Below, one piece after another: positions 54,703-63,511 of a stretch of DNA of 64,000 nt. The position numbers and the translations under genes are program-made. Position 1 is the stretch's first letter; the number at the start of each line of letters is the position of its first letter. Under the pieces are notes generated by a model that saw nothing but the letters and a program-made list of their open reading frames with translations, was not told the origin of the DNA and did no database searches. The stretch comes from Roseomonas sp. (GTDB lineage: Bacteria > Pseudomonadota > Alphaproteobacteria > Acetobacterales > Acetobacteraceae): positions 62,001 through 126,000 of the forward strand of contig JADCFN010000005.1 in assembly GCA_020249505.1 (NCBI GenBank). The letters are read 5' to 3'.

Positions 54703-56058
54703 TCAGCCGCCGCGGCGGATGGTGTTGAGCTCGCGCTCCACCCAGGTGAGCGCCTGATCCACGGATTCACCACCTTGCACGATGCGGGCGACGAGCTTCG
54801 TATTCAAGCCCTGATTGTACATCTGCACCGCCATCGCGGCCGGCGCGGGCGCCATGGCGATGGAGGTCTTCGCATTGTGATGCGCACGCACCGGGTAGTT
54901 ATAGACTGAACCCACCGGCGGGCCTTCGGTTTCCCAAACCTTGAAGTCCGACATGCTGGTGAAGGGCGGAATATCATACCCGGCGGACCCGTTGGTCTGC
55001 CGTTCTGCCTGTGGGCGATCAGACAGCCATTCCAGGAAGGCCTTGGCCGCGCCCTTGCTGCGGCTGAAATTCCAGATGCCCCAGAAATAGGGCAGATAGG
55101 CCGCGAAGCGACCTTCCGGCCCGGCAGGCATCGGCACAGTCCAGCAATTTTCCGCAACCTGCGGCGCATCGCGCTTCGCCACCGCCCAGGCGGATGGCGG
55201 GTTGAAGATCAGTGCCGAACGGCCTGAAATCAGCGCGCGGTTATTGCCGCCATCATCCCAGGCCCAGACATCATTGGGCAGGAAGCGGCTGATGCGCGCG
55301 CACATTTCCACCGCAGCGCGCAGCTTGGCATTGTTGCGTACCGTGATCGTGCCCCGCGCATCCATCATGAAGGCGCCATAGGATTCGAAAAGCGCGCCCA
55401 CCCAATCCACCGCATCGGTAAAGCTGCCCATGGGCAAGCCGAAGGAGAAGCCGGCCCGGTGGCAAGCTTCCGCTGCGCGGGCGAAGGTTTCCCAAGTCCA
55501 TTGATCAGCGGTCGGGCCAGCCGCGTTCCGTGCCGGCCACATGGCGCGGATATCAATGCCGGCATGCTGCTGCATCAGGTCAAACCGGACGCAAGCGGGC
55601 TTCAACTGCGTGCCGGCCACGGCGGGGATCGCGACCCAAGTGCCTGCAGGCTTGCCCAGATATTCAGCCGCCGGGGTCACGGCGCCGTATTTCTGCGTCA
55701 GGTTGCGCATGACATCATCCACCGGCTCAAGCATGCGCTGGTGGTTGCTCGGCTCCCAGGCGGGGAAGGACATCAGATCATAGCCGGTGCGCGACTGCGC
55801 CTGCGCATTGATCGTCAGCAGGATCTGGTTACCGTTGGACGTGACAGTATCCATCTGCACATCAACGCGATTGGCCTGGCCCCATTCGGCGCAAAGCTGG
55901 CGCATAATCACATTGCCATTGGGCACCCAATGGTCCCAGAAGCCGCAACGCAGCGTGCCGCCCGTGCCTTGGGCATGGACCATGGGGGCGGAAAGGATGC
56001 CCGCCGCCGCCACCCCGGCGCCGGAGCGCAATAGGGTACGCCTTTTGATTTCGGTCAT
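54703..56058 (-). CDS. Family 1 extracellular solute-binding protein, Tat-exported
   Basis: First gene of the carbohydrate importer operon. The N-terminus IKRRTLLRSGAGVAAAGIL has a twin-arginine motif, then cleavage near MVHAQ. Mature features: CGFWDHWVPNGNVIMRQLCA, TGYDLMSFPAWEPSNHQRML and SGRSALIFNPPSAWAVAKRD, of the SBP_bac_1 (CUT1) type. Length 451. Export needs the TatBC proteins encoded 28 kb away. A ligand cannot be read; the SDR and LDH2 partner genes suggest a sugar, polyol or sugar acid. The 205-bp gap to gshB, divergent, should contain its promoter. Confidence 0.92.
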   Translation of the reverse strand: MTEIKRRTLLRSGAGVAAAGILSAPMVHAQGTGGTLRCGFWDHWVPNGNVIMRQLCAEWGQANRVDVQMDTVTSNGNQILLTINAQAQSRTGYDLMSFPAWEPSNHQRMLEPVDDVMRNLTQKYGAVTPAAEYLGKPAGTWVAIPAVAGTQLKPACVRFDLMQQHAGIDIRAMWPARNAAGPTADQWTWETFARAAEACHRAGFSFGLPMGSFTDAVDWVGALFESYGAFMMDARGTITVRNNAKLRAAVEMCARISRFLPNDVWAWDDGGNNRALISGRSALIFNPPSAWAVAKRDAPQVAENCWTVPMPAGPEGRFAAYLPYFWGIWNFSRSKGAAKAFLEWLSDRPQAERQTNGSAGYDIPPFTSMSDFKVWETEGPPVGSVYNYPVRAHHNAKTSIAMAPAPAAMAVQMYNQGLNTKLVARIVQGGESVDQALTWVERELNTIRRGG

Positions 56059-56263
56059 GTGTTGGATCCTCCTCGTTTATTCATTGTTTGCTGCCTTCCG
56101 GACCGGGGCCCGGTTAACGCTTGGGATAGGTTAGGCAAGGAATTGAGACCATTGCAACCGGTATTCTGAGGGCTTCCGCCCGCCCCGCCCGTGCCCCGGG
56201 CTGGCGCGGCGCCGCTTTCTCGGCTTCAAGACCCCCTGACAGGCCAAAACCAGGATCAATGGC

Positions 56264-57214
56264 ATGACCACTTCACTGCGCGTCGCGGTCCAGATGGACC
56301 CGATCGAGACCATCAATATTGATGGCGATTCCACCTTCGCCCTGATGCTGGAAGCCCAGGCCCGCGGCCATAAGCTTTGGCATTACCATGTGCGGGATTT
56401 GGCGCTGCGCGGCGGGCGGGTGACTGCCTGGGCGCGGCCCATCACGCTCCGGCGCGAATATGGCAACCACTACAGCTTCGGCGCGGAGGAGGAGCTGGAC
56501 CTTGGCCGGGATGCCGATGTGGTGCTGATGCGCCAGGACCCGCCCTTTGACATGGGCTACATCACGGCCACGCATATCCTGGAACATATCCACCCCAAGA
56601 CGCTCGTGGTGAATGACCCGGCCCAGGTGCGCAATGCGCCGGAAAAGCTGTTCGTCACCCATTTCCCGGATTTGATGCCGGCAACGCTGGTGACCGCTGA
56701 TCGCCGCCGCATCGCCGCCTTCCGCGCGGAACATGGCGATATCATCATCAAGCCGCTTTTCGGCAATGGCGGCGCGGGTGTGTTCCATCTGCGCGCAGAT
56801 GATCCGAATATGAATGCGCTGGTGGAACTGTTCACCGAACGCTCCCGCGAACCGCTCATGATCCAGCAATACCTGCCAGCGGTGCGGGAAGGGGATAAGC
56901 GCATCATTCTGGTGGATGGTGTCGCCATGGGCGGCATCAACCGCGTGCCGGCGGCGGGTGAAGCACGGTCCAATATGCATGTCGGCGGCCGGCCTGAGCC
57001 CACCAAGCTGACCGAACGAGAGCGCGAGATTTGTGCGCGCATCGGGCCGGAATTGAAGGCGCGCGGGATGATCTTTGTCGGCATTGATGTGATTGGCGGC
57101 TACCTCACGGAAATCAACGTCACCAGCCCGACCGGCTTGCAGGAATTGGCGCGCTTTGATGGTGTGTATCTGGAACGCGCCATTTGGGACGCGATTGAAG
57201 CGAAAAGGCGCTGA
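56264..57214 (+). CDS. gshB: Glutathione synthetase
   Basis: GshB joins glycine to gamma-glutamylcysteine. Seen: [60 protein letters not shown] (ATP-grasp), [20 protein letters not shown] and the C-terminal [20 protein letters not shown]. Length 316 equals the E. coli enzyme. A glutathione S-transferase gene follows 1 bp after its stop, so the two are co-transcribed. The start is ATG 56264; only a weak AGGATC lies upstream. Confidence 0.96.
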   Translation: MTTSLRVAVQMDPIETINIDGDSTFALMLEAQARGHKLWHYHVRDLALRGGRVTAWARPITLRREYGNHYSFGAEEELDLGRDADVVLMRQDPPFDMGYITATHILEHIHPKTLVVNDPAQVRNAPEKLFVTHFPDLMPATLVTADRRRIAAFRAEHGDIIIKPLFGNGGAGVFHLRADDPNMNALVELFTERSREPLMIQQYLPAVREGDKRIILVDGVAMGGINRVPAAGEARSNMHVGGRPEPTKLTEREREICARIGPELKARGMIFVGIDVIGGYLTEINVTSPTGLQELARFDGVYLERAIWDAIEAKRR

Positions 57215-57215
57215 G

Positions 57216-57848
57216 ATGCTGAAGCTTTGGGGCCGCACCAATTCGATCAATGTGAAGAAGGTGCTCTGGATGCTCGATGAGATCGGGCAACCATATGATC
57301 GTGTGGATGCCGGCATGGAACATGGCCGAGTGAATGATGCGGATTACCGCGCCATGAACCCGAATGGCCGTGTACCAACATTGGAAGATGGCGATTTCGT
57401 GCTGTGGGAATCAAACAGCGTGCTGCGGTATCTCGCGATGAAATACCAAAGCCCGCTTTACCCGGCGGACCCGGCGGCGCGCGCTTCGGCGGATCGCTGG
57501 ATGGATTGGCAGCTAACGACCCTTGGCCCGGCTGAGCGTAACCTATTCTGGGGCCTGGTGCGCACGCCGCCCGAAAAGCGCGACATGGCGCAGATTGAAG
57601 CGGCAGCGCAGGCCGCCGGCGTATGCTGGGCGATAGTTGATAGCTGGATCGCGCGCCATGGCGGGCCGTATCTGGATGGCGCGACCATGACCATCGCCGA
57701 TATTGTTTTGGGCTGTTACGCGCGCCGCTGGTTCGGCCCGGAAGTGCGCCTGCCTGGCATGCCGGAATTCCCCGTCCTGGCGCGCTGGTATGCCAAGCTT
57801 GGCGAAAGGCCAGGCTTCCAACGCTGGCTGGCACCGCCACTGACCTGA
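57216..57848 (+). CDS. Glutathione S-transferase family protein
   Basis: A 210-residue GST: the thioredoxin-like N-terminal part (LKLWGRTNSINVKKVLWMLD, then NPNGRVPTLEDGDFVLWESN with the glutathione-binding E-S pair) and the helical C-terminal part (ADRWMDWQLTTLGPAERN and GATMTIADIVLGCYARRW, the latter holding the conserved N-cap/Asp). Starts at ATG 57216, directly after gshB. It should conjugate or reduce small electrophiles using the glutathione made by its neighbour. Confidence 0.92.
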   Translation: MLKLWGRTNSINVKKVLWMLDEIGQPYDRVDAGMEHGRVNDADYRAMNPNGRVPTLEDGDFVLWESNSVLRYLAMKYQSPLYPADPAARASADRWMDWQLTTLGPAERNLFWGLVRTPPEKRDMAQIEAAAQAAGVCWAIVDSWIARHGGPYLDGATMTIADIVLGCYARRWFGPEVRLPGMPEFPVLARWYAKLGERPGFQRWLAPPLT

Positions 57849-57861
57849 AAGGAACCCAACC

Positions 57862-58155
57862 ATGCCGGGCTATCTGATCGCAAACGTCAAAGTCACCGAC
57901 CCTGAGGGGTTTGAGCGCTATCGCGCCGGGGTCCCGGCCGTAATCGCTCAATATGGCGGGCGCTATGCAGTGCGTGGCGGCACCATGGAACGGCTTGAGA
58001 ATGCCGAGGGCTTCAGCCGCATGGTGGTGCTGGAATTCCCGAGCCTGGATGCCGCACGGGCCTTCTATCACAGCCCGGAATATGCGCCGCTGTTGAAACT
58101 ACGGATTGAAACAACGGAAAGCCAAGTGGTGCTGGTTGATGGGTTTGTGCCCTGA
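57862..58155 (+). CDS. DUF1330 family protein
   Basis: Small 97-residue protein with the DUF1330 pattern: GYLIANVKVTDPEGFERYRA, GGRYAVRGGTMERLE, and FPSLDAARAFYHSPEYAPLL. This is a ferredoxin-like (dimeric alpha/beta barrel) fold with no known reaction. AGGAA precedes the ATG. Co-transcription with the GST is likely given 13 bp between them, which suggests a role in the same stress or detoxification set, as an inference. Confidence 0.88.
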   Translation: MPGYLIANVKVTDPEGFERYRAGVPAVIAQYGGRYAVRGGTMERLENAEGFSRMVVLEFPSLDAARAFYHSPEYAPLLKLRIETTESQVVLVDGFVP

Positions 58156-58239
58156 AAAGCCTCGGCGAGGGCAAAAAATCTGCTTGAATCAACCGAATCG
58201 CCTTGATCCCGCCATGGTGTCGCGGAAGTGTAGTGCCTC

Positions 58240-59025
58240 ATGAGACCCCTGATCGGCATTTCCTGCTGCATAAAGCCCTTCGGCATCTTCGGAACGCCCA
58301 ATCATGCGGCGTCTGACAGCTATGTGCGCGTGGTGCGCGGCCCGGTGGGCGGCACCCCGGTGCTGCTGCCCGCAGCCGGTCAGGATGCGGCAGAGGATTA
58401 CCTTTCACATATCAATGGCCTGATCTTGACCGGCAGCCGGTCCAATGTCTGGCCTGGCCATTATGATGGCCCGGCCCATGCCGAGGGCACTCCGGAAGAT
58501 CAGGACCGCGACGCGACCACCCTGCCGCTGATCCGTGCCGCCATTGCCGCAGGTATCCCCCTGCTCGCGATTTGTCGCGGCATGCAGGAATTGAATGTGG
58601 CGCTGGGTGGCAGCCTGGATCAGCGCGTGCAGGATCTGCCAGGCCGGATGGATCATTCCACGCCATCGGATCAGAAAATCCCCCTGGTGCGCACTGGCAA
58701 GGCGCATCTGGTGCGGATTGATGGCGCCGGCGCTTTGGCCGCGACGCTAACCGCCGCGTCACGTGGCGCCGCGCAGCTTGCGGTGAATTCGCTCCATAAC
58801 CAAGCCGTGCAGCGCCTGGCGCCGCGTCTGGTCGCGGAAGGCTGGGCGCCGGATGGCACGATTGAAGCGGTGCGCGTGGAAGGCGCGCGCGGCTTCGCCA
58901 TCGGTGTGCAGTGGCACCCAGAATATGACTGGGAACGAGACGCCGATAGCCGCGCGATTTTCGAAGCCTTTGGCCGCGCCGCCGCCGCCCATGCCGGAGC
59001 AAGGCTCTCCGCTGCGGCGGAGTGA
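58240..59025 (+). CDS. PuuD-like gamma-glutamyl hydrolase (peptidase C26)
   Basis: Class I glutamine-amidotransferase fold. The nucleophile Cys112 sits in LLAICRGMQELNVALGG and the catalytic His226/Glu228 in GVQWHPEYD. Family members such as PuuD hydrolyse gamma-glutamyl-GABA in putrescine catabolism. The rest (PLIGISCCIKPFGIFGTPNH, GLILTGSRSNVWPGHYDG) fits. Length 261. The gene stands 84 bp after DUF1330. No puu genes are close, so a role in trimming gamma-glutamyl amides together with the glutathione genes is only suggested. Confidence 0.9.
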   Translation: MRPLIGISCCIKPFGIFGTPNHAASDSYVRVVRGPVGGTPVLLPAAGQDAAEDYLSHINGLILTGSRSNVWPGHYDGPAHAEGTPEDQDRDATTLPLIRAAIAAGIPLLAICRGMQELNVALGGSLDQRVQDLPGRMDHSTPSDQKIPLVRTGKAHLVRIDGAGALAATLTAASRGAAQLAVNSLHNQAVQRLAPRLVAEGWAPDGTIEAVRVEGARGFAIGVQWHPEYDWERDADSRAIFEAFGRAAAAHAGARLSAAAE

Positions 59026-59079
59026 CACGGTTTCTTAACGCGGCGCCGTCGCTTTTGGGGCTTTGCTTTTTCGCGCAAA

Positions 59080-59211
59080 TGTTCTAGAAAATCCTTGTCG
59101 GCCATGGCTTTGCCGGCGGTCGCGATCCCGGCATCCCCTGCCGGCTCGCCCGACCTTTCCGATCGGAAAATACAAAGTAGCGCCCGGTCACCCCCCTGAC
59201 CGGGCGTTTTT
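59080..59211 (+). ncRNA. Possible small RNA ending at a strong intrinsic terminator
   Basis: The 318-bp gap 59026-59343 has no clear protein gene. It holds a -35-like TTTGCT near 59062, TAGAAA around 59085, and a 14-bp perfect palindrome TTTCCGATCGGAAA (59156-59169). A strong terminator follows at 59181-59211. A transcript of about 110-130 nt from near 59085 is possible. It does not match 6S, SRP, RNase P or tmRNA by eye. The alternative is that the terminator simply ends the gshB-to-PuuD operon. The start and its existence as an RNA are inference. Confidence 0.35.
59181..59211 (+). terminator. Strong Rho-independent terminator
   Basis: CGCCCGGTCA - CCCCCC - TGACCGGGCG gives a perfect 10-bp stem followed by TTTTT. 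It is the best terminator in the window. It ends either the upstream operon (PuuD-like gene) or the candidate small RNA. Confidence 0.93.
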
Positions 59212-59343
59212 GTTTGGGCGGAATCGCGCCGCCTCAGACAGATGCGTCGTCACGCTCAGATGACACACAAACTACCCGCCCAGCCTTCCGGCAGCCCTCG
59301 GCTGGGGGTATAGCGGCATGGAATAGCCGAAGGAGTCGCTCGG

Positions 59344-60030
59344 ATGGTTTCCTATGTCTTCCCGCCCCCGCCCGTTGCCGCGCTGCCGATCAAGGGCAGT
59401 GATGCGCTTTTCCCGGTGCGCCGCATTTTCTGCGTGGGCCGGAATTACGCCGAACACGCGATAGAAATGGGCAGCGACCCAACCCGCGAACCGCCCTTCT
59501 ACTTCGCCAAACCGGCGGATTCCGTGGTGATCAATGGCGCGGATATGCCTTACCCGTCCGTCACCAAATCACTGCATCATGAAATGGAATTGGTTGTCGC
59601 CATTGGTCGCGGCGGGCGCAATATCTCGGTGGCTGACGCACTTTCTCATGTCTGGGGCTATTGCGCTGGCTTGGATATGACCCGCCGCGATATCCAGAAT
59701 GAGGCGAAAAAAACCGGCCGCCCCTGGGATATGGGCAAGGGCTTCGACAAATCCGCCCCCATGGGCCTGCTGGTGCCGGCTGCCGGCGTGAACCCGGCCA
59801 AGGGCAAGATTGAGCTCAAGGTGAATGGCAAGGTCACGCAGACTTCTGACCTTTCCAAGCTAATCTGGTCCGTCCCCGAAGTCATCGCCAATTTGTCGGA
59901 GCTGGTGGAATTGGCGCCCGGAGACCTGATCATGACCGGCACGCCAGAAGGCGTCGCTGCCGTGGTGCGCGGCGATGTGCTGGAAGGTTTTGTTGAAGGT
60001 GTGGGCGATATCCGCACGAAAATCATCTGA
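59344..60030 (+). CDS. Fumarylacetoacetate hydrolase (FAH) family protein
   Basis: The FAH fold cleaves C-C bonds of diketo acids; this branch resembles fumarylpyruvate hydrolase and acylpyruvase. Seen: [49 protein letters not shown] (metal-binding E-x-E after HH), [27 protein letters not shown] and [13 protein letters not shown]. Length 228. AAGGAG precedes the ATG at 59344. It is followed by radA after 15 bp. A precise substrate is not visible. Confidence 0.92.
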   Translation: MVSYVFPPPPVAALPIKGSDALFPVRRIFCVGRNYAEHAIEMGSDPTREPPFYFAKPADSVVINGADMPYPSVTKSLHHEMELVVAIGRGGRNISVADALSHVWGYCAGLDMTRRDIQNEAKKTGRPWDMGKGFDKSAPMGLLVPAAGVNPAKGKIELKVNGKVTQTSDLSKLIWSVPEVIANLSELVELAPGDLIMTGTPEGVAAVVRGDVLEGFVEGVGDIRTKII

Positions 60031-60045
60031 TCCGCGCGCGCCTGA

Positions 60046-61449
60046 ATGGCCAAGGATCGCAGCCGCTTTGTCTGCCAAGCCTGCGGGGCAGTCAGCCCCA
60101 AATGGCAGGGGCGCTGCGATGCCTGCGGCGAATGGAATACGCTGATCGAGGAAACTACCGCCCCGCGCGGCCCCGGCCCCGCCGCCAAGACCGCTGGCGG
60201 GCGCCGCGTTGAATTTGTCGGCCTAAAGGGCGAATCCGCGCCTCCGCCGCGCATCGTGACCGGCATTGCGGAACTGGACCGGGTTTTGGGTGGCGGCTTT
60301 GTGCCCGCCTCCGCGGTGCTGGTGGGCGGTGACCCCGGCATCGGCAAATCCACCATCCTGCTGCAAGCGGCGGCGCGCTTGGCCTCAGGCGGGCGGCGCG
60401 TTTTGTATATCTCGGGCGAAGAGGCGGTGGAGCAGGTCAGGCTGCGCGCCGCACGTCTTGGCCTTTCCGATAGCCCGATGGAATTGGCGGCTGCCTCGGC
60501 CTTGCGCGATATCGGCGCCAGCCTGGAACAGGAAACCGACGCCGCGCTGGTGGTGATGGATTCGATCCAGACCGTGTGGCTGGATGCGCTGGATTCAGCA
60601 CCGGGGACCGTCGCGCAGGTGCGCGCCTGCGCCGCCGAATTGATCAGGCTCGCGAAATCGCGCGGCTTTGCGCTGGTGCTGGTCGGGCATGTCACCAAGG
60701 AAGGCACGCTGGCCGGGCCGCGTGTGCTGGAACATATGGTGGATGCGACGCTTTATTTTGAAGGCGATCGCGGCCATCAATTCCGCATCCTGCGCGCGGT
60801 GAAGAACCGCTTTGGTGCGACCGATGAGATCGGCGTTTTTGAGATGACCGATCGTGGCTTGGTAGAAGTGGCCAATCCATCCGCGCTGTTTCTGGCGGAA
60901 CGCCGCGGCAATGTCTCAGGCTCCGCCGTATTCGCCGGGATTGAAGGCACGCGCCCGGTGCTGGTGGAGATCCAGGCGCTGCTCTCCCCTTCCTCGGGCG
61001 GGTCGCCGCGCAGGCAGGTGGTGGGCTGGGATTCCGGGCGACTTTCCATGCTGCTGGCAGTGTTGGAAGCGCGTTGCGGCATGAGCCTCGGCCAGAATGA
61101 TGTTTACCTGAACATCGCCGGGGGCTTGCGCATCACCGAACCTGCGGCGGATTTGGCGGTGGCGGCGGCCTTGGTTTCGGCGGCCACGGATCGGCCGACG
61201 GATTCCGGCGCGGTTTATTTTGGCGAGGTCGGGCTTTCCGGTGAGGTGCGCCAGGTCTCCCAGGCGGATTCGCGCCTGAGGGAAGCAGCCAAGCTTGGCT
61301 TCACCGCGGCCACCTTGCCGCGACGGATTGCGCGGGGTGGGCGTGCGGCGGCAGCACCCGAAGGGCTTGGCCTTTCGGAAATCGGCCATTTGACCGATCT
61401 GGTGGCACGCTTTGCGGAAAAGACGCTGCCGGCGCGGGGCAAGGCGTGA
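60046..61449 (+). CDS. radA: DNA repair protein RadA
   Basis: RadA is a hexameric helicase-like partner of RecA in recombinational repair. Seen: a zinc finger C10, C13, C24, C27 (CQACGAVSPKWQGRCDAC), Walker A GGDPGIGKS (94-102), the RadA-specific KNRFG motif (VKNRFGATDE), and a C-terminal Lon-like domain with VYLNIAGGLRITEPAADLAV. Length 467 is normal. The gene stands between the FAH hydrolase and cvpA in one direction. Confidence 0.97.
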   Translation: MAKDRSRFVCQACGAVSPKWQGRCDACGEWNTLIEETTAPRGPGPAAKTAGGRRVEFVGLKGESAPPPRIVTGIAELDRVLGGGFVPASAVLVGGDPGIGKSTILLQAAARLASGGRRVLYISGEEAVEQVRLRAARLGLSDSPMELAAASALRDIGASLEQETDAALVVMDSIQTVWLDALDSAPGTVAQVRACAAELIRLAKSRGFALVLVGHVTKEGTLAGPRVLEHMVDATLYFEGDRGHQFRILRAVKNRFGATDEIGVFEMTDRGLVEVANPSALFLAERRGNVSGSAVFAGIEGTRPVLVEIQALLSPSSGGSPRRQVVGWDSGRLSMLLAVLEARCGMSLGQNDVYLNIAGGLRITEPAADLAVAAALVSAATDRPTDSGAVYFGEVGLSGEVRQVSQADSRLREAAKLGFTAATLPRRIARGGRAAAAPEGLGLSEIGHLTDLVARFAEKTLPARGKA

Positions 61450-61482
61450 CGTGCCCGCCTGCGAGGGGTATAGGGGCCAGCG

Positions 61483-62040
61483 ATGAATTGGGTTGATATC
61501 ATTCTGCTGGGGGTGATTGCGCTCTCGGCGATCCTCGCCTTTTTCCACGGCCTGGTGCGGGAAGCGCTTGGCGTGGCTGGCTGGATTGGCGCGGCGGTGG
61601 TGGCCCTTCTGGCGCGGAAAGAGGTTCAGCCCTTTCTTGACCCCTATTTCACGCCGCCTTGGCTTGCGGAAGCCATTGGCGCGGGCGTGGTGTTCCTGGT
61701 CGCGCTGATTGTCTTCAAGCTGATGATCAATGCGGTCGCGGATCGCGTACAGGATTCCGCCTTGGGCGGGATTGATCGCGTTTTGGGACTGCTGTTCGGT
61801 GCGGCACGTGGCGCCTTTCTGCTCGTCGTCGCCTATATCGTCGCTGGCTTATTGCTGCCGGGGGATCGCTGGCCGGAACCGGTGCTGGAAGCGCGGTCCC
61901 TTCCGCTTCTATCGCAGGGTGCCCATATGCTGGTGGAAGTCATGCCGGCGGAATATCGCCCGCGCCTGAACGAACCACCCTTGCCGCGTTCGCCCACCGT
62001 CGAGGAATTGCTGCGCCCGCCCGCGCGCAGCCGAAATTGA
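61483..62040 (+). CDS. cvpA: CvpA family membrane protein
   Basis: CvpA is a small membrane protein whose gene often precedes purF. Seen: NWVDIILLGVIALSAILAFF, GLVREALGVAGWIGAAVVAL, and LGGIDRVLGLLFGAARGAFL, with four membrane segments and a proline-rich C-terminus. Length 185. The stop is 8 bp before purF. Required in E. coli for colicin V release, and linked to envelope homeostasis; its exact job is not settled. Confidence 0.93.
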   Translation: MNWVDIILLGVIALSAILAFFHGLVREALGVAGWIGAAVVALLARKEVQPFLDPYFTPPWLAEAIGAGVVFLVALIVFKLMINAVADRVQDSALGGIDRVLGLLFGAARGAFLLVVAYIVAGLLLPGDRWPEPVLEARSLPLLSQGAHMLVEVMPAEYRPRLNEPPLPRSPTVEELLRPPARSRN

Positions 62041-62048
62041 GGTTACCC

Positions 62049-63509
62049 ATGCCGCGTGTCGCGCAATTTGAGGATGACAAGCCGCATGAGGAATGCGGCG
62101 TCTTCGGCGTGTGGAATGGCGGCGATGCTGCGGCACTGACCGCGCTTGGCCTGCATGCTTTGCAGCATCGCGGTCAGGAAGCTGCCGGGATTGTGACCCT
62201 GGATGAGGCCGGGCTTTTTCATGCCCATAAGGGGCTTGGCCTGGTTGGCGATAATTTCGGGGAAGCCAAGGTGATTGCCTCGCTCCGCGGTCCGCATGCG
62301 GTGGGACATAATCGCTATGCGACTACCGGCGAGACGGCTTTGCGCAATGTGCAGCCGCTTTACGCGGATTTTGAATTTGGTGGTTTTGCGGTCGCGCATA
62401 ATGGCAATCTGACCAATGCCTATGCGCTGAAGCGCGCGCTTGTGCGGCGCGGTTGTCTGTTCCAAAGCACCACGGATTCGGAAGTTTTCATTCATCTGAT
62501 CGCCATCAGCCTTTATTCCACCGTCATTGATCGCCTAATTGATGCACTGAAGCAGGTGCAGGGCGCCTATTCCCTGGTTGCCTTGCATAATGGCGCGCTG
62601 ATTGGTGCGCGTGATCCGCTTGGCGTGCGTCCTCTTGTGTTGGGGCGTCTGGCCAATGGCGGGTTGGTACTGGCGTCTGAGACCTGTGCCTTGGATATCG
62701 TGGGTGCAGAATTTGTGCGCGATATCGAGGCGGGCGAATTGGTGGTGATTGACAATACCGGCCTGCGCAGCATCAAGCCTTTTGCGCGCACCGATAGCCG
62801 CTTTTGCATTTTTGAATATATCTATTTCGCGCGGCCAGACAGCGTCATGGAAGGCACGCCGGTTTATGAAACGCGCAAGCGCATCGGCGCCGAATTGGCG
62901 CGCGAAAGCGGTGTGGCAGCGGATTTGATCGTGCCGGTGCCGGATTCTGGCGTGCCGGCGGCCATGGGTTATGCGGTAGAAGCCGGCATCCCGTTTGAGC
63001 TTGGCATTATCCGCAATCATTATGTTGGGCGCACCTTCATTGAACCGACAGATCAGATTCGCAATCTGGGCGTGAAGCTGAAGCACAGCGCCAATCGCGC
63101 CATGTTGCAGGGCAAGCGCGTGGTGCTGGTGGATGATTCCATCGTGCGCGGCACCACCAGTCGTAAGATTGTTGAAATGGTGCGGCAAGCAGGGGCAACA
63201 GAAGTGCATATGCGCATTTCGTCGCCGCCCACCACACATTCCTGCTATTATGGCATTGACACGCCTGAGCGTGCGCATCTGATGGCGGCCAAGCATGACC
63301 TGGCGGAGATGGCGCGCATCATTGGCGTGGATAGCCTGGCTTTCATTTCGCTCGATGGCCTCTATCGCGCGCTTGGGCAGCCCGCGCGTGATGCCGCCAA
63401 GCCGCATTTCTGCGATGCCTGCTTTACCGGCGATTATGCCATTCCGCTGACGGATTGGACGGATAATGCGGACCGGCAGCTTTCCTTGCTGCAGCCGGCG
63501 GGGCAGTGA
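62049..63509 (+). CDS. purF: Amidophosphoribosyltransferase
   Basis: PurF makes phosphoribosylamine, the first step of purine synthesis, from PRPP and glutamine. Seen: a short propeptide before the glutamine nucleophile Cys16 (EECGVFGVW), ALQHRGQEAAGIVTL, and the PRPP loop VVLVDDSIVRGTTS. Four cysteines (FCIFEYI, HSCYYGID and FCDAC) suggest the B. subtilis-type [4Fe-4S] form. ATG 62049 is chosen because an earlier TTG at 62037 is a poor start and overlaps cvpA. Length 486. Confidence 0.97.
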   Translation: MPRVAQFEDDKPHEECGVFGVWNGGDAAALTALGLHALQHRGQEAAGIVTLDEAGLFHAHKGLGLVGDNFGEAKVIASLRGPHAVGHNRYATTGETALRNVQPLYADFEFGGFAVAHNGNLTNAYALKRALVRRGCLFQSTTDSEVFIHLIAISLYSTVIDRLIDALKQVQGAYSLVALHNGALIGARDPLGVRPLVLGRLANGGLVLASETCALDIVGAEFVRDIEAGELVVIDNTGLRSIKPFARTDSRFCIFEYIYFARPDSVMEGTPVYETRKRIGAELARESGVAADLIVPVPDSGVPAAMGYAVEAGIPFELGIIRNHYVGRTFIEPTDQIRNLGVKLKHSANRAMLQGKRVVLVDDSIVRGTTSRKIVEMVRQAGATEVHMRISSPPTTHSCYYGIDTPERAHLMAAKHDLAEMARIIGVDSLAFISLDGLYRALGQPARDAAKPHFCDACFTGDYAIPLTDWTDNADRQLSLLQPAGQ

Positions 63510-63511
63510 CC

